Positions 1-5,771 of a stretch of 10,985 nt of DNA are shown one piece after another. Numbering within the stretch: position 1 is the first letter of the stretch; every line of letters starts with the position of its first letter. A model generated the notes under the pieces. That model made no database searches, was not told the origin of the DNA, and saw only the letters and a program-made list of their open reading frames with translations. The position numbers and the translations under genes are program-made. Source of the stretch: DATAXV01 sp036272915 (GTDB lineage: Bacteria; Chloroflexota; Dormibacteria; Dormibacterales; Dormibacteraceae); the NCBI GenBank assembly GCA_036272915.1, contig DATAXV010000082.1, positions 1 to 10,985 on the forward strand. Reading direction: 5' to 3'.

Positions 1-207
1 CGGGCTGCTGCTGCTGACCGTAGCCGGGCTGCTGCTGCTGGCCGTAGCCGGGCTGTTGCTGCTGGCCGTAGCCGGGCTGCTGTTGCTGGCCGTAGCCGGG
101 CTGCTGCTGCTGACCGTAGCCGGGCTGCTGCTGGCCGTAGCCGGGCTGCTGCTGACCGTAGCCGGGCTGCTGCTGGCCATAGCCGGGCTGCTGCTGCTGG
201 CCATAGC
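1..207 (-). repeat. Tandem array of 24/21-base units encoding PGYGQQQQ/PGYGQQQ
   Basis: There are nine consecutive units. Five of 24 bases occupy 1-120, three of 21 bases occupy 121-183, and one of 24 bases occupies 184-207; a degenerate 18-base unit follows at 208-225. Unit lengths differ only by whole CAG codons, so the frame is kept. Variation between units is synonymous: GGC/GGT for Gly, TAC/TAT for Tyr and two CAA replacing CAG. The array continues to the left edge, so the total copy number is unknown. On the plus strand the same DNA reads as a run of Leu/Ala codons, which is only the shadow of the repeat. Confidence 0.93.
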
Positions 208-442
208 CGCCCTGCTGACCGTAGTCCTGCCCGGAGGGCGCCTGCGGCGGCTCCTGGCCGTACCCCTGCTGTGGGTCACCGGGACCGGCGGGCGGCTGTC
301 CATAGCCGCCGGCGGGCGGCTCCGGTGCCGCACCCTGCGTGTCCTGGGGAGCGCCCTGCGCCTGGAGCGGTCGACCGCAGCTCTGACAGAACTGATTGCC
401 GTCAGGGTTCTCGGTCTGACAAGAAGGACAGGTCAGAGCCAT
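1..442 (-). CDS. Zinc-ribbon protein with PGYGQQQ repeat tail (partial, 3' end off window)
   Basis: Read from the ATG at 442-440, the frame stays open to the left edge (about 147 codons). The N-terminus MALTCPSCQTENPDGNQFCQ is a double-Cys zinc ribbon (C5, C8, C19, C22) nearly the same as that of the 262-aa protein upstream. A Pro/Gly/Gln-rich linker follows, then nine in-frame units PGYGQQQQ or PGYGQQQ reaching the edge. AGGAGG lies 10 bases before the ATG, and the stop of the preceding PrsW-like gene is only 2 bases upstream, so the two are almost certainly co-translated. Proteins with such a head and a Gly/Gln/Tyr/Pro-rich tail often end in membrane segments; whether this one does cannot be seen here. 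The tail is low-complexity and likely disordered. Function unknown; the coding call is firm because of the RBS, the ribbon and the in-frame repeats. Confidence 0.88.
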   Translation of the reverse strand, partial: MALTCPSCQTENPDGNQFCQSCGRPLQAQGAPQDTQGAAPEPPAGGYGQPPAGPGDPQQGYGQEPPQAPSGQDYGQQGGYGQQQQPGYGQQQPGYGQQQPGYGQQQPGYGQQQQPGYGQQQQPGYGQQQQPGYGQQQQPGYGQQQQP

Positions 443-444
443 CC

Positions 445-1659
445 TTACGCGTCCTCCTGGCTGGCCGGTGCGGACTGCTCACCGCCCGGCGGGAGCTGGG
501 CCGGAGCCTCCGGTTGCTGCTGATCCGCCACGTCCCTGCGGGCCTGGCGGACGGCGTGAGGCGAAGCCGCCATCGCCTGCCCGCAGCTGGGGCAGAAGCC
601 GGCGGCCATCACGTGCTTCTGACAGTTGGGGCACACGGCCTCGGCCATGCCCAGGTCGGCTCCCTCCTCGAGGAGCGCGAAGTGCAGAAGGTAGCGGACG
701 ACGATGAGCAGGCAGCCGACCACGGCCACCTGCCAGGCGTCGGTCACGACCGGGTTGACGCCGGCCGTCTGCAGGAGCTGCGAACCGAGGACGAAGGCGA
801 TGTGGCCGATCACGGCAGCGGCCACGCCGAGGACCTCGCGGGAGGTCAGGTTGCCCTTGGTCGCCCGCCAGACCGAAGCGGTGATGATGCCGGTGGTCGC
901 GCCCTGCATCACGGGGAGCAGGACGGCGACGGACAGCAGCTGGAAGATCCAGTTGCCGGGGTTGGTCTGGAAGTTCTGGCTGCCGATGACCGCCGAGAAG
1001 TTGATGATGCTCTCGGCGGTGGCGAAGCCGACGCCGGCGGCGACGCCGAAGGTCAGCCCGTCCATGGTCTCGGGGAAGTTGCGACCCCGGAGCACCAGAG
1101 CCGGCAGCGGCTTGACCACCTCCTGGATGATCGGGTAGAGGACGGCGAAGCCGAGCAGCGACAGCCAGGGGATCGAGAGGGTCGAACCGACCTGGCCCGG
1201 GTTGGCCGGCAGGACGCCGGGGACGGGCTGGTGGAAGAGCCGGGTGATCAGCGTGAGGATGATCCCCAGCACGGCGCCGCCGCCGATGGTGAATCCGACC
1301 ACCGCCGCCGGCTCGTCCTGGTAGACCTGCGCCTCATACAGATAGATGAGGTAGAGGACGGGGACGAGGAACGCCGCGACCAGGATCGCCGCCGTGACGA
1401 AGCCGGTCGCCCAGAGCACCACGATCGCCGCCAGTCCGGCGAGCAGCGCCCACCGGAACTCGTGGACCTTCTGCTGGCCCAGATGCGGGAAGAGTGTGGT
1501 GATGAGGCCCGGATGGGCTACGTGCTCACCGGGGTGAGCGGCATAGCTGTGGGTGCGCGCTTTCGCGTCCCGTGGGTCGTCGGTCGTCCCCTGATGGGCG
1601 CCGCAGCGCGTGCAGAAGACTCCGTCGACCACCACCTGGTGGCAGTGATCACATTGCAT
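445..1659 (-). CDS. PrsW-like intramembrane protease family protein with zinc ribbons at both ends
   Basis: The protein has 404 aa. Residues 1-20 form a zinc ribbon (C3, C6, C16, C19), and a second ribbon lies at 343-360 (C343, C346, C356, C359). Between them are about eight hydrophobic segments (roughly 70-330). The core matches the PrsW family, the membrane proteases related to the Rce1/CPBP group that cut anti-sigma factors: QEVVKPL at 179-185, GVGFATAES at 209-217 and a late membrane His (H286). The first motif has Gln-Glu where active PrsW proteins usually have Glu-Glu, and the position where I expect the family's third-motif His reads MQGATTG (Q252), so activity is uncertain. The C-terminal 45 residues are a Gln/Pro/Ala-rich tail. 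The start is backed by GGAGAG five bases upstream. It is followed after 2 bases by another zinc-ribbon gene. The family call is good; retained catalysis is not established. Confidence 0.87.
   Translation of the reverse strand: MQCDHCHQVVVDGVFCTRCGAHQGTTDDPRDAKARTHSYAAHPGEHVAHPGLITTLFPHLGQQKVHEFRWALLAGLAAIVVLWATGFVTAAILVAAFLVPVLYLIYLYEAQVYQDEPAAVVGFTIGGGAVLGIILTLITRLFHQPVPGVLPANPGQVGSTLSIPWLSLLGFAVLYPIIQEVVKPLPALVLRGRNFPETMDGLTFGVAAGVGFATAESIINFSAVIGSQNFQTNPGNWIFQLLSVAVLLPVMQGATTGIITASVWRATKGNLTSREVLGVAAAVIGHIAFVLGSQLLQTAGVNPVVTDAWQVAVVGCLLIVVRYLLHFALLEEGADLGMAEAVCPNCQKHVMAAGFCPSCGQAMAASPHAVRQARRDVADQQQPEAPAQLPPGGEQSAPASQEDA
453..458 (-). promoter_or_regulatory. Shine-Dalgarno site of the repeat-tail zinc-ribbon gene
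   Basis: On the minus strand this reads AGGAGG and sits 10 bases before the ATG at 442-440. It lies inside the last codons of the PrsW-like gene, which supports translational coupling and fixes the start of the downstream gene. Confidence 0.75.
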
Positions 1660-1696
1660 GACGCTCTCCGTCCTCCGGATGGGGGCTTGTACGGTC

Positions 1697-1724
1697 GCTG
1701 GGAAACAGCCTTAGGAATCCCAGC
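1697..1724. repeat. Inverted repeat upstream of the PrsW-like gene
   Basis: Arms GCTGGGA (1697-1703) and TCCCAGC (1718-1724) are exact inverse complements with a 14-base AT-richer loop. They lie 38-65 bases before the start codon of the minus-strand PrsW-like gene. This could be an operator or a 5' leader hairpin, but a 7-bp match in GC-rich DNA can also arise by chance. Nothing else clear was seen in the 204-base gap 1660-1863. Confidence 0.3.
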
Positions 1725-1863
1725 ACGGTGCATGAGCATACTTGGCCGAGCCACGGCTGCGCTGGGGAATTCAGGACGACGGCCCAGAGCGCGACCCGAA
1801 TGTCCCGGACGGCCGTCCCACAGCTAACGGACGAGGCTCACCGGTGGTGCCGTTCCGGCTCGA

Positions 1864-2652
1864 TCAGAGCTTCCAGACCAGGCTGGGTACCACCTTCTGG
1901 TCCGTCTGGGAGTAGAACTGGCTGATCAGCGAGGTGGTGCTGGTGAAGGCGACCTCGTAGTAGTTCCCTCCGGAGACCGCGATCCAGATCATGCTGCAGT
2001 GCACCTCTTTCGACCCGTCGTTGAACTGCACGGTGTACTTGAAGCCCTCCATCTCCCCCTGCTTTCCCTGCACCGTCATCGTCTGCTCGGCCCTGCAGAC
2101 GCTGGTCGTCCCGTACTGCTGCTCGTCCTCCTTGCGGATGTCGAGGAGGATGCTGCCCGGGGTGTCGGATTTGTTGATCTTGTGGTCGGAGCTGACGTAG
2201 AAGGAGCCGTCGCCGGCGTAGAAGTCGATCAGGTCCTTCTGGCGCTCGTCGACCGTCCACGACTTGGGCACGGTCACGCTGAAGGTCTTGGTCGACACCG
2301 CCTTCCCGTTGGGGATCAGCGGCTGCCGCGACCGGTAGACGAGGACGCCGCCGATGACGGCGGCGACGACGATGACCATGGCCGCGGCGGCGAGGCCCTT
2401 GAGCAGCCGGGTCGGACGGCGCCGGGGAGGGGTGATCGGAGGTCGGGGCGCGCGCGCCTGGGCGGCGGGCGTCGCGTAGAGGCTCTCCCAGGAAGTGCGC
2501 GCTTCGGGTGCCGGCGGTGGCGGCGGCGTCCAGACCGGCGGCCTGTAGTCCTGGCCGGGCCGCACGTCGGCCAGCGAATGGCCGCACGCCTCGCAGAACT
2601 GGGTTCCGTCGTGCTGGTTCTCGCTCCCACAGAAGGGGCAGGTCAGCGCCAT
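1864..2652 (-). CDS. Single-pass membrane protein with N-terminal zinc ribbon and extracytoplasmic domain
   Basis: The protein has 262 aa. MALTCPFCGSE begins a zinc ribbon (C5, C8, C20, C23), followed by a Pro/Arg-rich linker (about 35-82), one transmembrane helix (about 85-106, ending VLVYRSR) and an outside domain of about 150 residues. With the Arg-rich stretch before the helix, the ribbon should face the cytoplasm. The outside part begins with a strand pattern (FSVTVPKSWTVDE) seen in PsbP-like or lipoprotein-type domains and has two cysteines (C186, C219) that could pair. The frame stays open further upstream, but GAGGAGG lies 7 bases before this ATG and the ribbon begins right after it, so this start is preferred. 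The ribbon is close to that of the repeat-tail protein two genes on. Function unknown; a sensor or anchor role is inference. Confidence 0.85.
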   Translation of the reverse strand: MALTCPFCGSENQHDGTQFCEACGHSLADVRPGQDYRPPVWTPPPPPAPEARTSWESLYATPAAQARAPRPPITPPRRRPTRLLKGLAAAAMVIVVAAVIGGVLVYRSRQPLIPNGKAVSTKTFSVTVPKSWTVDERQKDLIDFYAGDGSFYVSSDHKINKSDTPGSILLDIRKEDEQQYGTTSVCRAEQTMTVQGKQGEMEGFKYTVQFNDGSKEVHCSMIWIAVSGGNYYEVAFTSTTSLISQFYSQTDQKVVPSLVWKL

Positions 2653-2659
2653 CCACGCG

Positions 2660-2666
2660 CCTCCTC
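2660..2666 (-). promoter_or_regulatory. Shine-Dalgarno site of the 262-aa membrane protein
   Basis: The minus strand reads GAGGAGG with a 7-base spacer to the ATG at 2652-2650. It decides this start over the ATG that would lengthen the frame by 84 residues. Confidence 0.8.
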
Positions 2667-2763
2667 GAGGGTTCGACTCATTCGTTTCAGGTGACCAGCG
2701 TACGGCTCCGGAGGCATGGCTGCCGGGCGCAACCGCGGGCTTGTGCCGAAACCCATGCAGTGG

Positions 2764-2772
2764 TGCTGTAAT
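2764..2772 (+). promoter_or_regulatory. Possible extended -10 promoter for the peptidase/lipoprotein pair
   Basis: TGCTGTAAT matches the extended -10 form TGN-TATAAT with one mismatch. It lies about 105 bases before the peptidase start in an otherwise GC-rich divergent gap (2653-2877). No good -35 box is at 16-18 bases; TTGTGC at 2741-2746 is too far. Plausible but unproven. Confidence 0.35.
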
Positions 2773-2865
2773 AGAAGGGCTCGCGGGGGTTGTCATGGGC
2801 TGGCGGTGGTCTCTTGGGCCCGGCGCGGGTTTTCGACGCGGAACCTCTGTGACCCGACCCGGCCC

Positions 2866-2871
2866 AAGGAG
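2866..2871 (+). promoter_or_regulatory. Shine-Dalgarno site of the C39-like peptidase
   Basis: AAGGAG with a 6-base spacer to the ATG at 2878. It fixes the start just before a clean signal peptide and rules out the longer frame that opens at 2716. Confidence 0.8.
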
Positions 2872-2877
2872 ATATCG

Positions 2878-3711
2878 ATGCAGCTTCGTCCCAGCACCCA
2901 CCACGCCGGCGCCCTTCTCGGGTTAGCCCTCTCCGCGCTGATCGGCGCGATGGTGTTCAGCTCGTCGACAGCCGACGCCGCGCCGATGAGCCCGTCCGCC
3001 GTCGCCAGCTGGAAGTCGACCCATGACACCGACCCCCACCTGGCCCTGCCCGCCGCCGAGCTGACCCAGCTCGACCAGCGACAGCAGGCGGCCAGCAGCT
3101 GGCACCAGGTCCTCGTCGCCGGCGCCAGGTCGGACGCCGCTGATGCGACGCCGGCCGCGACCAGCTCTGACATCGTCGCCAACCAGCAGGGGCAGATCAA
3201 CGGCTACTACTGCGGACCGGCCGCCGTCTCCGAGGCGCTGGGCGCCCTCGGCGTCAGCCTCACCCAGTCATCGGCCGGCAGCCTGCTGCAGACCACCGCC
3301 GACGAGGGCACCTCCTGGTCAGGCCTCGACATCAACGTGCCCAAGACCACCGGGTACCCGGTCGCCGACCTCATCAACTACGAGAGCGGGGGATGGTACG
3401 CGCCGGTGTCGGTGCCCTATCAGCCTGCCGCCGGCGACGACACCACCTACGTCAACGACCTCACCTACGACATCGACCACAAGTGGCCCCTGGTCGGCGA
3501 CGCCTGGGAGGTGCCCAACGGGCCCCACCTGGTCGGGCACCCCAACATCGAGATCTTCCACTGGTTCGAGATCCGCGGCTATGAGAACGCGGGGAGCACC
3601 ACCGACTACGAGGACTCGGCGACGACGGTCTGGTCCGGCATCCCCCCCTACTCCAGCCTGAGCTCGCAGACCATCGTCACCATCGTCGGCGGCCGCGGCT
3701 ACGTGTGGTGA
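2878..3711 (+). CDS. Secreted C39-like family cysteine peptidase
   Basis: The protein has 277 aa. Residues 1-35 form a Sec signal peptide: a positive start, a hydrophobic core (GALLGLALSALIGAMVF) and an Ala-rich cleavage region (TADAAP). The mature part has the papain-like C39-like layout: QINGYYCGPAAV at 106-117 with Q106 for the oxyanion hole and C112 as nucleophile, then His in the IFHWFEIRGY block (H228), then an acidic residue in DYEDSATT (D246 the likely partner). It should be an exported peptidase or amidase-like enzyme; the substrate is unknown. Unlike bacteriocin-exporter C39 domains it is not joined to an ABC transporter. Its stop overlaps the start of the following lipoprotein gene by 4 bases, so the two are expected to be made together outside the membrane. 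Confidence 0.87.
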   Translation: MQLRPSTHHAGALLGLALSALIGAMVFSSSTADAAPMSPSAVASWKSTHDTDPHLALPAAELTQLDQRQQAASSWHQVLVAGARSDAADATPAATSSDIVANQQGQINGYYCGPAAVSEALGALGVSLTQSSAGSLLQTTADEGTSWSGLDINVPKTTGYPVADLINYESGGWYAPVSVPYQPAAGDDTTYVNDLTYDIDHKWPLVGDAWEVPNGPHLVGHPNIEIFHWFEIRGYENAGSTTDYEDSATTVWSGIPPYSSLSSQTIVTIVGGRGYVW

Positions 3712-4862
3712 GGGCCCGTTGGCTCCTGGCCGCGCTGGCCCTGACGGTGAGCATCGCCGCCTGCTCGCCGTCCCCCCCGCCGCAGGCAACCGCACACACC
3801 CCGACGGCCACGCCTCGGCCGACGCCGACCCCGGCGCCGCTGGTGATGCGCTCGAACTACTGCCAGGTGACGCTCCCGACGGCCTGGCGGACGGCCTTCG
3901 ACGCCGGCGTGGTCGGCCCCGCCGAGGGCAGCGACATCAACGCCTTCGCCGTCTCCCCGGACGGCCGGTCGGTCTTCGCCGCCGTCACCGGCGGCGGCTG
4001 GGCGGGCGTGGTCCGCGTCGACGCCCACACCGGCGGCCAGGACCGGGTCGCCGCCTTTCCCGACCCCGGCCAGGATCAGGTCGCGTGGGGTGAGTTCGAC
4101 GGCCGCTTCCTGGTCTGGAACGAGCTGCACTCGATGACCAACCTGGGCGACTGGTCGATCCGGGCCTGGGACGAGAACACGGGCAGCGTCTGGACGCTGG
4201 CCAGCTCGAGCTCGCAGGCGCAGCTGCCCGGAGCCACCCAGTTCGTCACCCCGACCCTGAGCTCGGGCACCGTCGCATGGACCCAGGCGGCCGGCGACGG
4301 AACCGCCGTCCACCTCTATTCGCTGGCCTCCCGGCAGGATCGCGTGGTCCTGACCGGGCACCCCGCCCAGCCCGTCTTCTGGGGCGGGAACCTGCTGGTG
4401 CCGGTGACCCCGGCACCGGGGCAGCTCAACCACCTCGTCACCATCTCGGCCGCCTCGGGCAGGCAGGTGGCGACACCGGGGCCGCTGGACGGCCTCTCCG
4501 GCGTCACCTTCCTCGCCGCCAGCCCCGACCGCGTGGTCTGGACCGCCTCCGACTACAAGAGCGTCTGGCTCTGGATGCCGCGGGCGCGGCAGCCGGTGAT
4601 GCTCACCCAGTCGCCGGGGGGCTACGCCGAGTACCAGGCGCTGGCCGGCGACGTCGTCGCCTGGACCTCGCCGCAGGGCGTCTTCGCCGCCGACCTGCGG
4701 TCCGGCTCCTACACGCAGATCACGGCCGACGGCGGCTATGCCTACGCCGCCGGGAACTCGCTCCTGGTCACGCAGGCGGCAGGGAGCGGCAAGCAGAGCC
4801 CCTTCCCGGCGCAGACCGCTGTGGTCACCGCGTCGGGGCTGCCACCGCTCCCCGGCTGCTGA
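3708..4862 (+). CDS. Lipoprotein with predicted beta-propeller domain
   Basis: The protein has 384 aa from the GTG at 3708, which overlaps the previous stop in GTGA; an adjacent GTG at 3705 would add one residue. The N-terminus has Arg residues, a hydrophobic stretch and a lipobox ending SIAAC (C19), so a lipid-anchored protein is expected. A Thr/Pro-rich tether follows to about residue 45. The rest is a series of repeating strand blocks such as FAVSPDGRSVFAAV, IRAWDENTGSVWTL and VFAADLRSGSYTQI, typical of TolB/WD-like propellers; the blade number cannot be fixed by eye. Outside the lipobox only two Cys remain: C52 at the propeller start and C384, the last residue, so a disulfide could close the ring. 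It is a likely partner or docking protein for the coupled peptidase (inference). No catalytic motif seen. Confidence 0.82.
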   Translation: MRARWLLAALALTVSIAACSPSPPPQATAHTPTATPRPTPTPAPLVMRSNYCQVTLPTAWRTAFDAGVVGPAEGSDINAFAVSPDGRSVFAAVTGGGWAGVVRVDAHTGGQDRVAAFPDPGQDQVAWGEFDGRFLVWNELHSMTNLGDWSIRAWDENTGSVWTLASSSSQAQLPGATQFVTPTLSSGTVAWTQAAGDGTAVHLYSLASRQDRVVLTGHPAQPVFWGGNLLVPVTPAPGQLNHLVTISAASGRQVATPGPLDGLSGVTFLAASPDRVVWTASDYKSVWLWMPRARQPVMLTQSPGGYAEYQALAGDVVAWTSPQGVFAADLRSGSYTQITADGGYAYAAGNSLLVTQAAGSGKQSPFPAQTAVVTASGLPPLPGC

Positions 4863-4866
4863 GCGG

Positions 4867-4904
4867 GAGGAGGCGGCCGGCTCGGCTCAGCCGGCCGCCT
4901 CCTC
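4867..4904. terminator. Bidirectional hairpin terminator between convergent genes
   Basis: A perfect 16-bp stem, GAGGAGGCGGCCGGCT at 4867-4882 with its complement at 4889-4904, has a 6-base loop CGGCTC. It begins 4 bases after the lipoprotein stop. The right arm encodes the last residues of the minus-strand aldo/keto reductase (LDEEAAG), whose stop lies in the loop. No long T run follows on either side, as is common in GC-rich genomes. It likely ends both transcripts. Confidence 0.75.
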
Positions 4905-5771
4905 GTCCAGGGCCCGGTAGACGGCCGCCGTCATCCGGGGCAGGTCGGCGAGGTCCGCCTCCGGCTGGAAGGACTCGACCAGGGCCACGTTGCGCTCCAC
5001 CTCCTCCGGCCAGCGCATGCCGATGTTGGCGACGTGGACACGGGAGTCGGCGAGCAGGAACCGCAGGCAGACCTGGTAGCTGTCCCTCGCCCCCTCCCAC
5101 TCGGGAGCGATGACGGGCAACAGCCGCTGCAGGACCCCGGAGGTCATCGAGCGCATCGTGACCACGCCGACGTCGCGCCGCCGGGCCTCGGGCAGGGCGT
5201 GCAGCGCCGCCCCCTGGTAGATGACGTTGTAGGCGAGCTGGGCGACGTCGAAGGCGTCCGTCTGGAGCAGGCCGAGGCAGGAGTGGGGCTCCTCGGTGGT
5301 CAGCCCGATGAAGCGGACCTGGCCCTGCTCCCGGAGCCGCCGCAGCGCCTCCAGGGGACCTCCCTCGAGGATGTGCCGGCGGTCGTCGTCGGTGTAGACG
5401 CCGCCGTGGAACTGGATCACGTCGACGTGGTCGGTGCGCAGCCGGCGGAGGCTAGCCTGGACGCTCTCCGTCACCGCCCTCCCGTCCATGCCCCGCCATC
5501 CGACCTTGGTCGCCAGCACGCACTCGTCGCGGCGCGCGGCCATGACCTCGCCGATCAGGGTCTCGCTGTGCCCGTCGCCGTAGGCGGGGGCGGTGTCGAT
5601 GTAGGTCACGCCCCGGTCGAGGGCGGCGTTGACGGTCCGGATCGCGGTCCGCCGGCCCTCCTCGCTGTATGGGTCCCAGCCCCTGGCCCGGTTGACCCCG
5701 GAGAAGGGGTACCCGCCCAGCCCGATCGGTGGCACCTCGAGCCCGGTCCTGCCCAGCGTGATCTTCCTCAT
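4887..5771 (-). CDS. Aldo/keto reductase
   Basis: The protein has 294 aa, a normal length for the family of NAD(P)H-linked (beta/alpha)8 oxidoreductases acting on carbonyls or sugars. The start MRKITLGRTGLEVPPIGLGG is the classic N-terminal pattern. The catalytic tetrad is complete: D59 and Y64 in YIDTAPAYGDG, K89 in LATKVGW and H122 in VIQFHGG. GAGGAGG lies 4 bases before the ATG. A longer frame upstream is rejected because that DNA is the end of the preceding glycosidase-like gene, whose TGA overlaps this ATG (ATGA). Being third in an operon with two glycoside-hydrolase-like proteins, it probably handles a sugar or sugar-derived carbonyl; the substrate cannot be named. Its last codons form one arm of the terminator hairpin. 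Confidence 0.93.
   Translation of the reverse strand: MRKITLGRTGLEVPPIGLGGYPFSGVNRARGWDPYSEEGRRTAIRTVNAALDRGVTYIDTAPAYGDGHSETLIGEVMAARRDECVLATKVGWRGMDGRAVTESVQASLRRLRTDHVDVIQFHGGVYTDDDRRHILEGGPLEALRRLREQGQVRFIGLTTEEPHSCLGLLQTDAFDVAQLAYNVIYQGAALHALPEARRRDVGVVTMRSMTSGVLQRLLPVIAPEWEGARDSYQVCLRFLLADSRVHVANIGMRWPEEVERNVALVESFQPEADLADLPRMTAAVYRALDEEAAG

Noticed and set aside
1..225. CRISPR-like array
   Set aside because: Units are contiguous without unique spacers and code in frame for a peptide repeat.
56..523. Plus-strand frame rich in Leu/Ala/Val that looks like a membrane protein
   Set aside because: It is the reverse reading of the PGYGQQQ repeat; it has no RBS, and the minus strand has a zinc ribbon and a good RBS.
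1735..1740. TATGCT on the minus strand as a -10 box for the PrsW-like gene
   Set aside because: No -35-like hexamer at 16-18 bases; too weak to call.
1807..1818. 12-base palindrome GGACGGCCGTCC after the 262-aa gene as a terminator
   Set aside because: It has no room for a loop beyond a 4-bp stem and no T tract; likely chance in GC-rich DNA.
271..1827. 518-codon plus-strand frame opposite the PrsW-like gene
   Set aside because: The composition is Asp/Gly/Arg/His-rich with no recognisable domain, and it lies opposite a clear membrane protein; long antisense frames are common at this GC content.
2716..2877. N-terminal extension of the C39-like peptidase
   Set aside because: AAGGAG and a signal peptide begin at 2866-2878; the extension would bury the signal peptide and runs through the promoter region.
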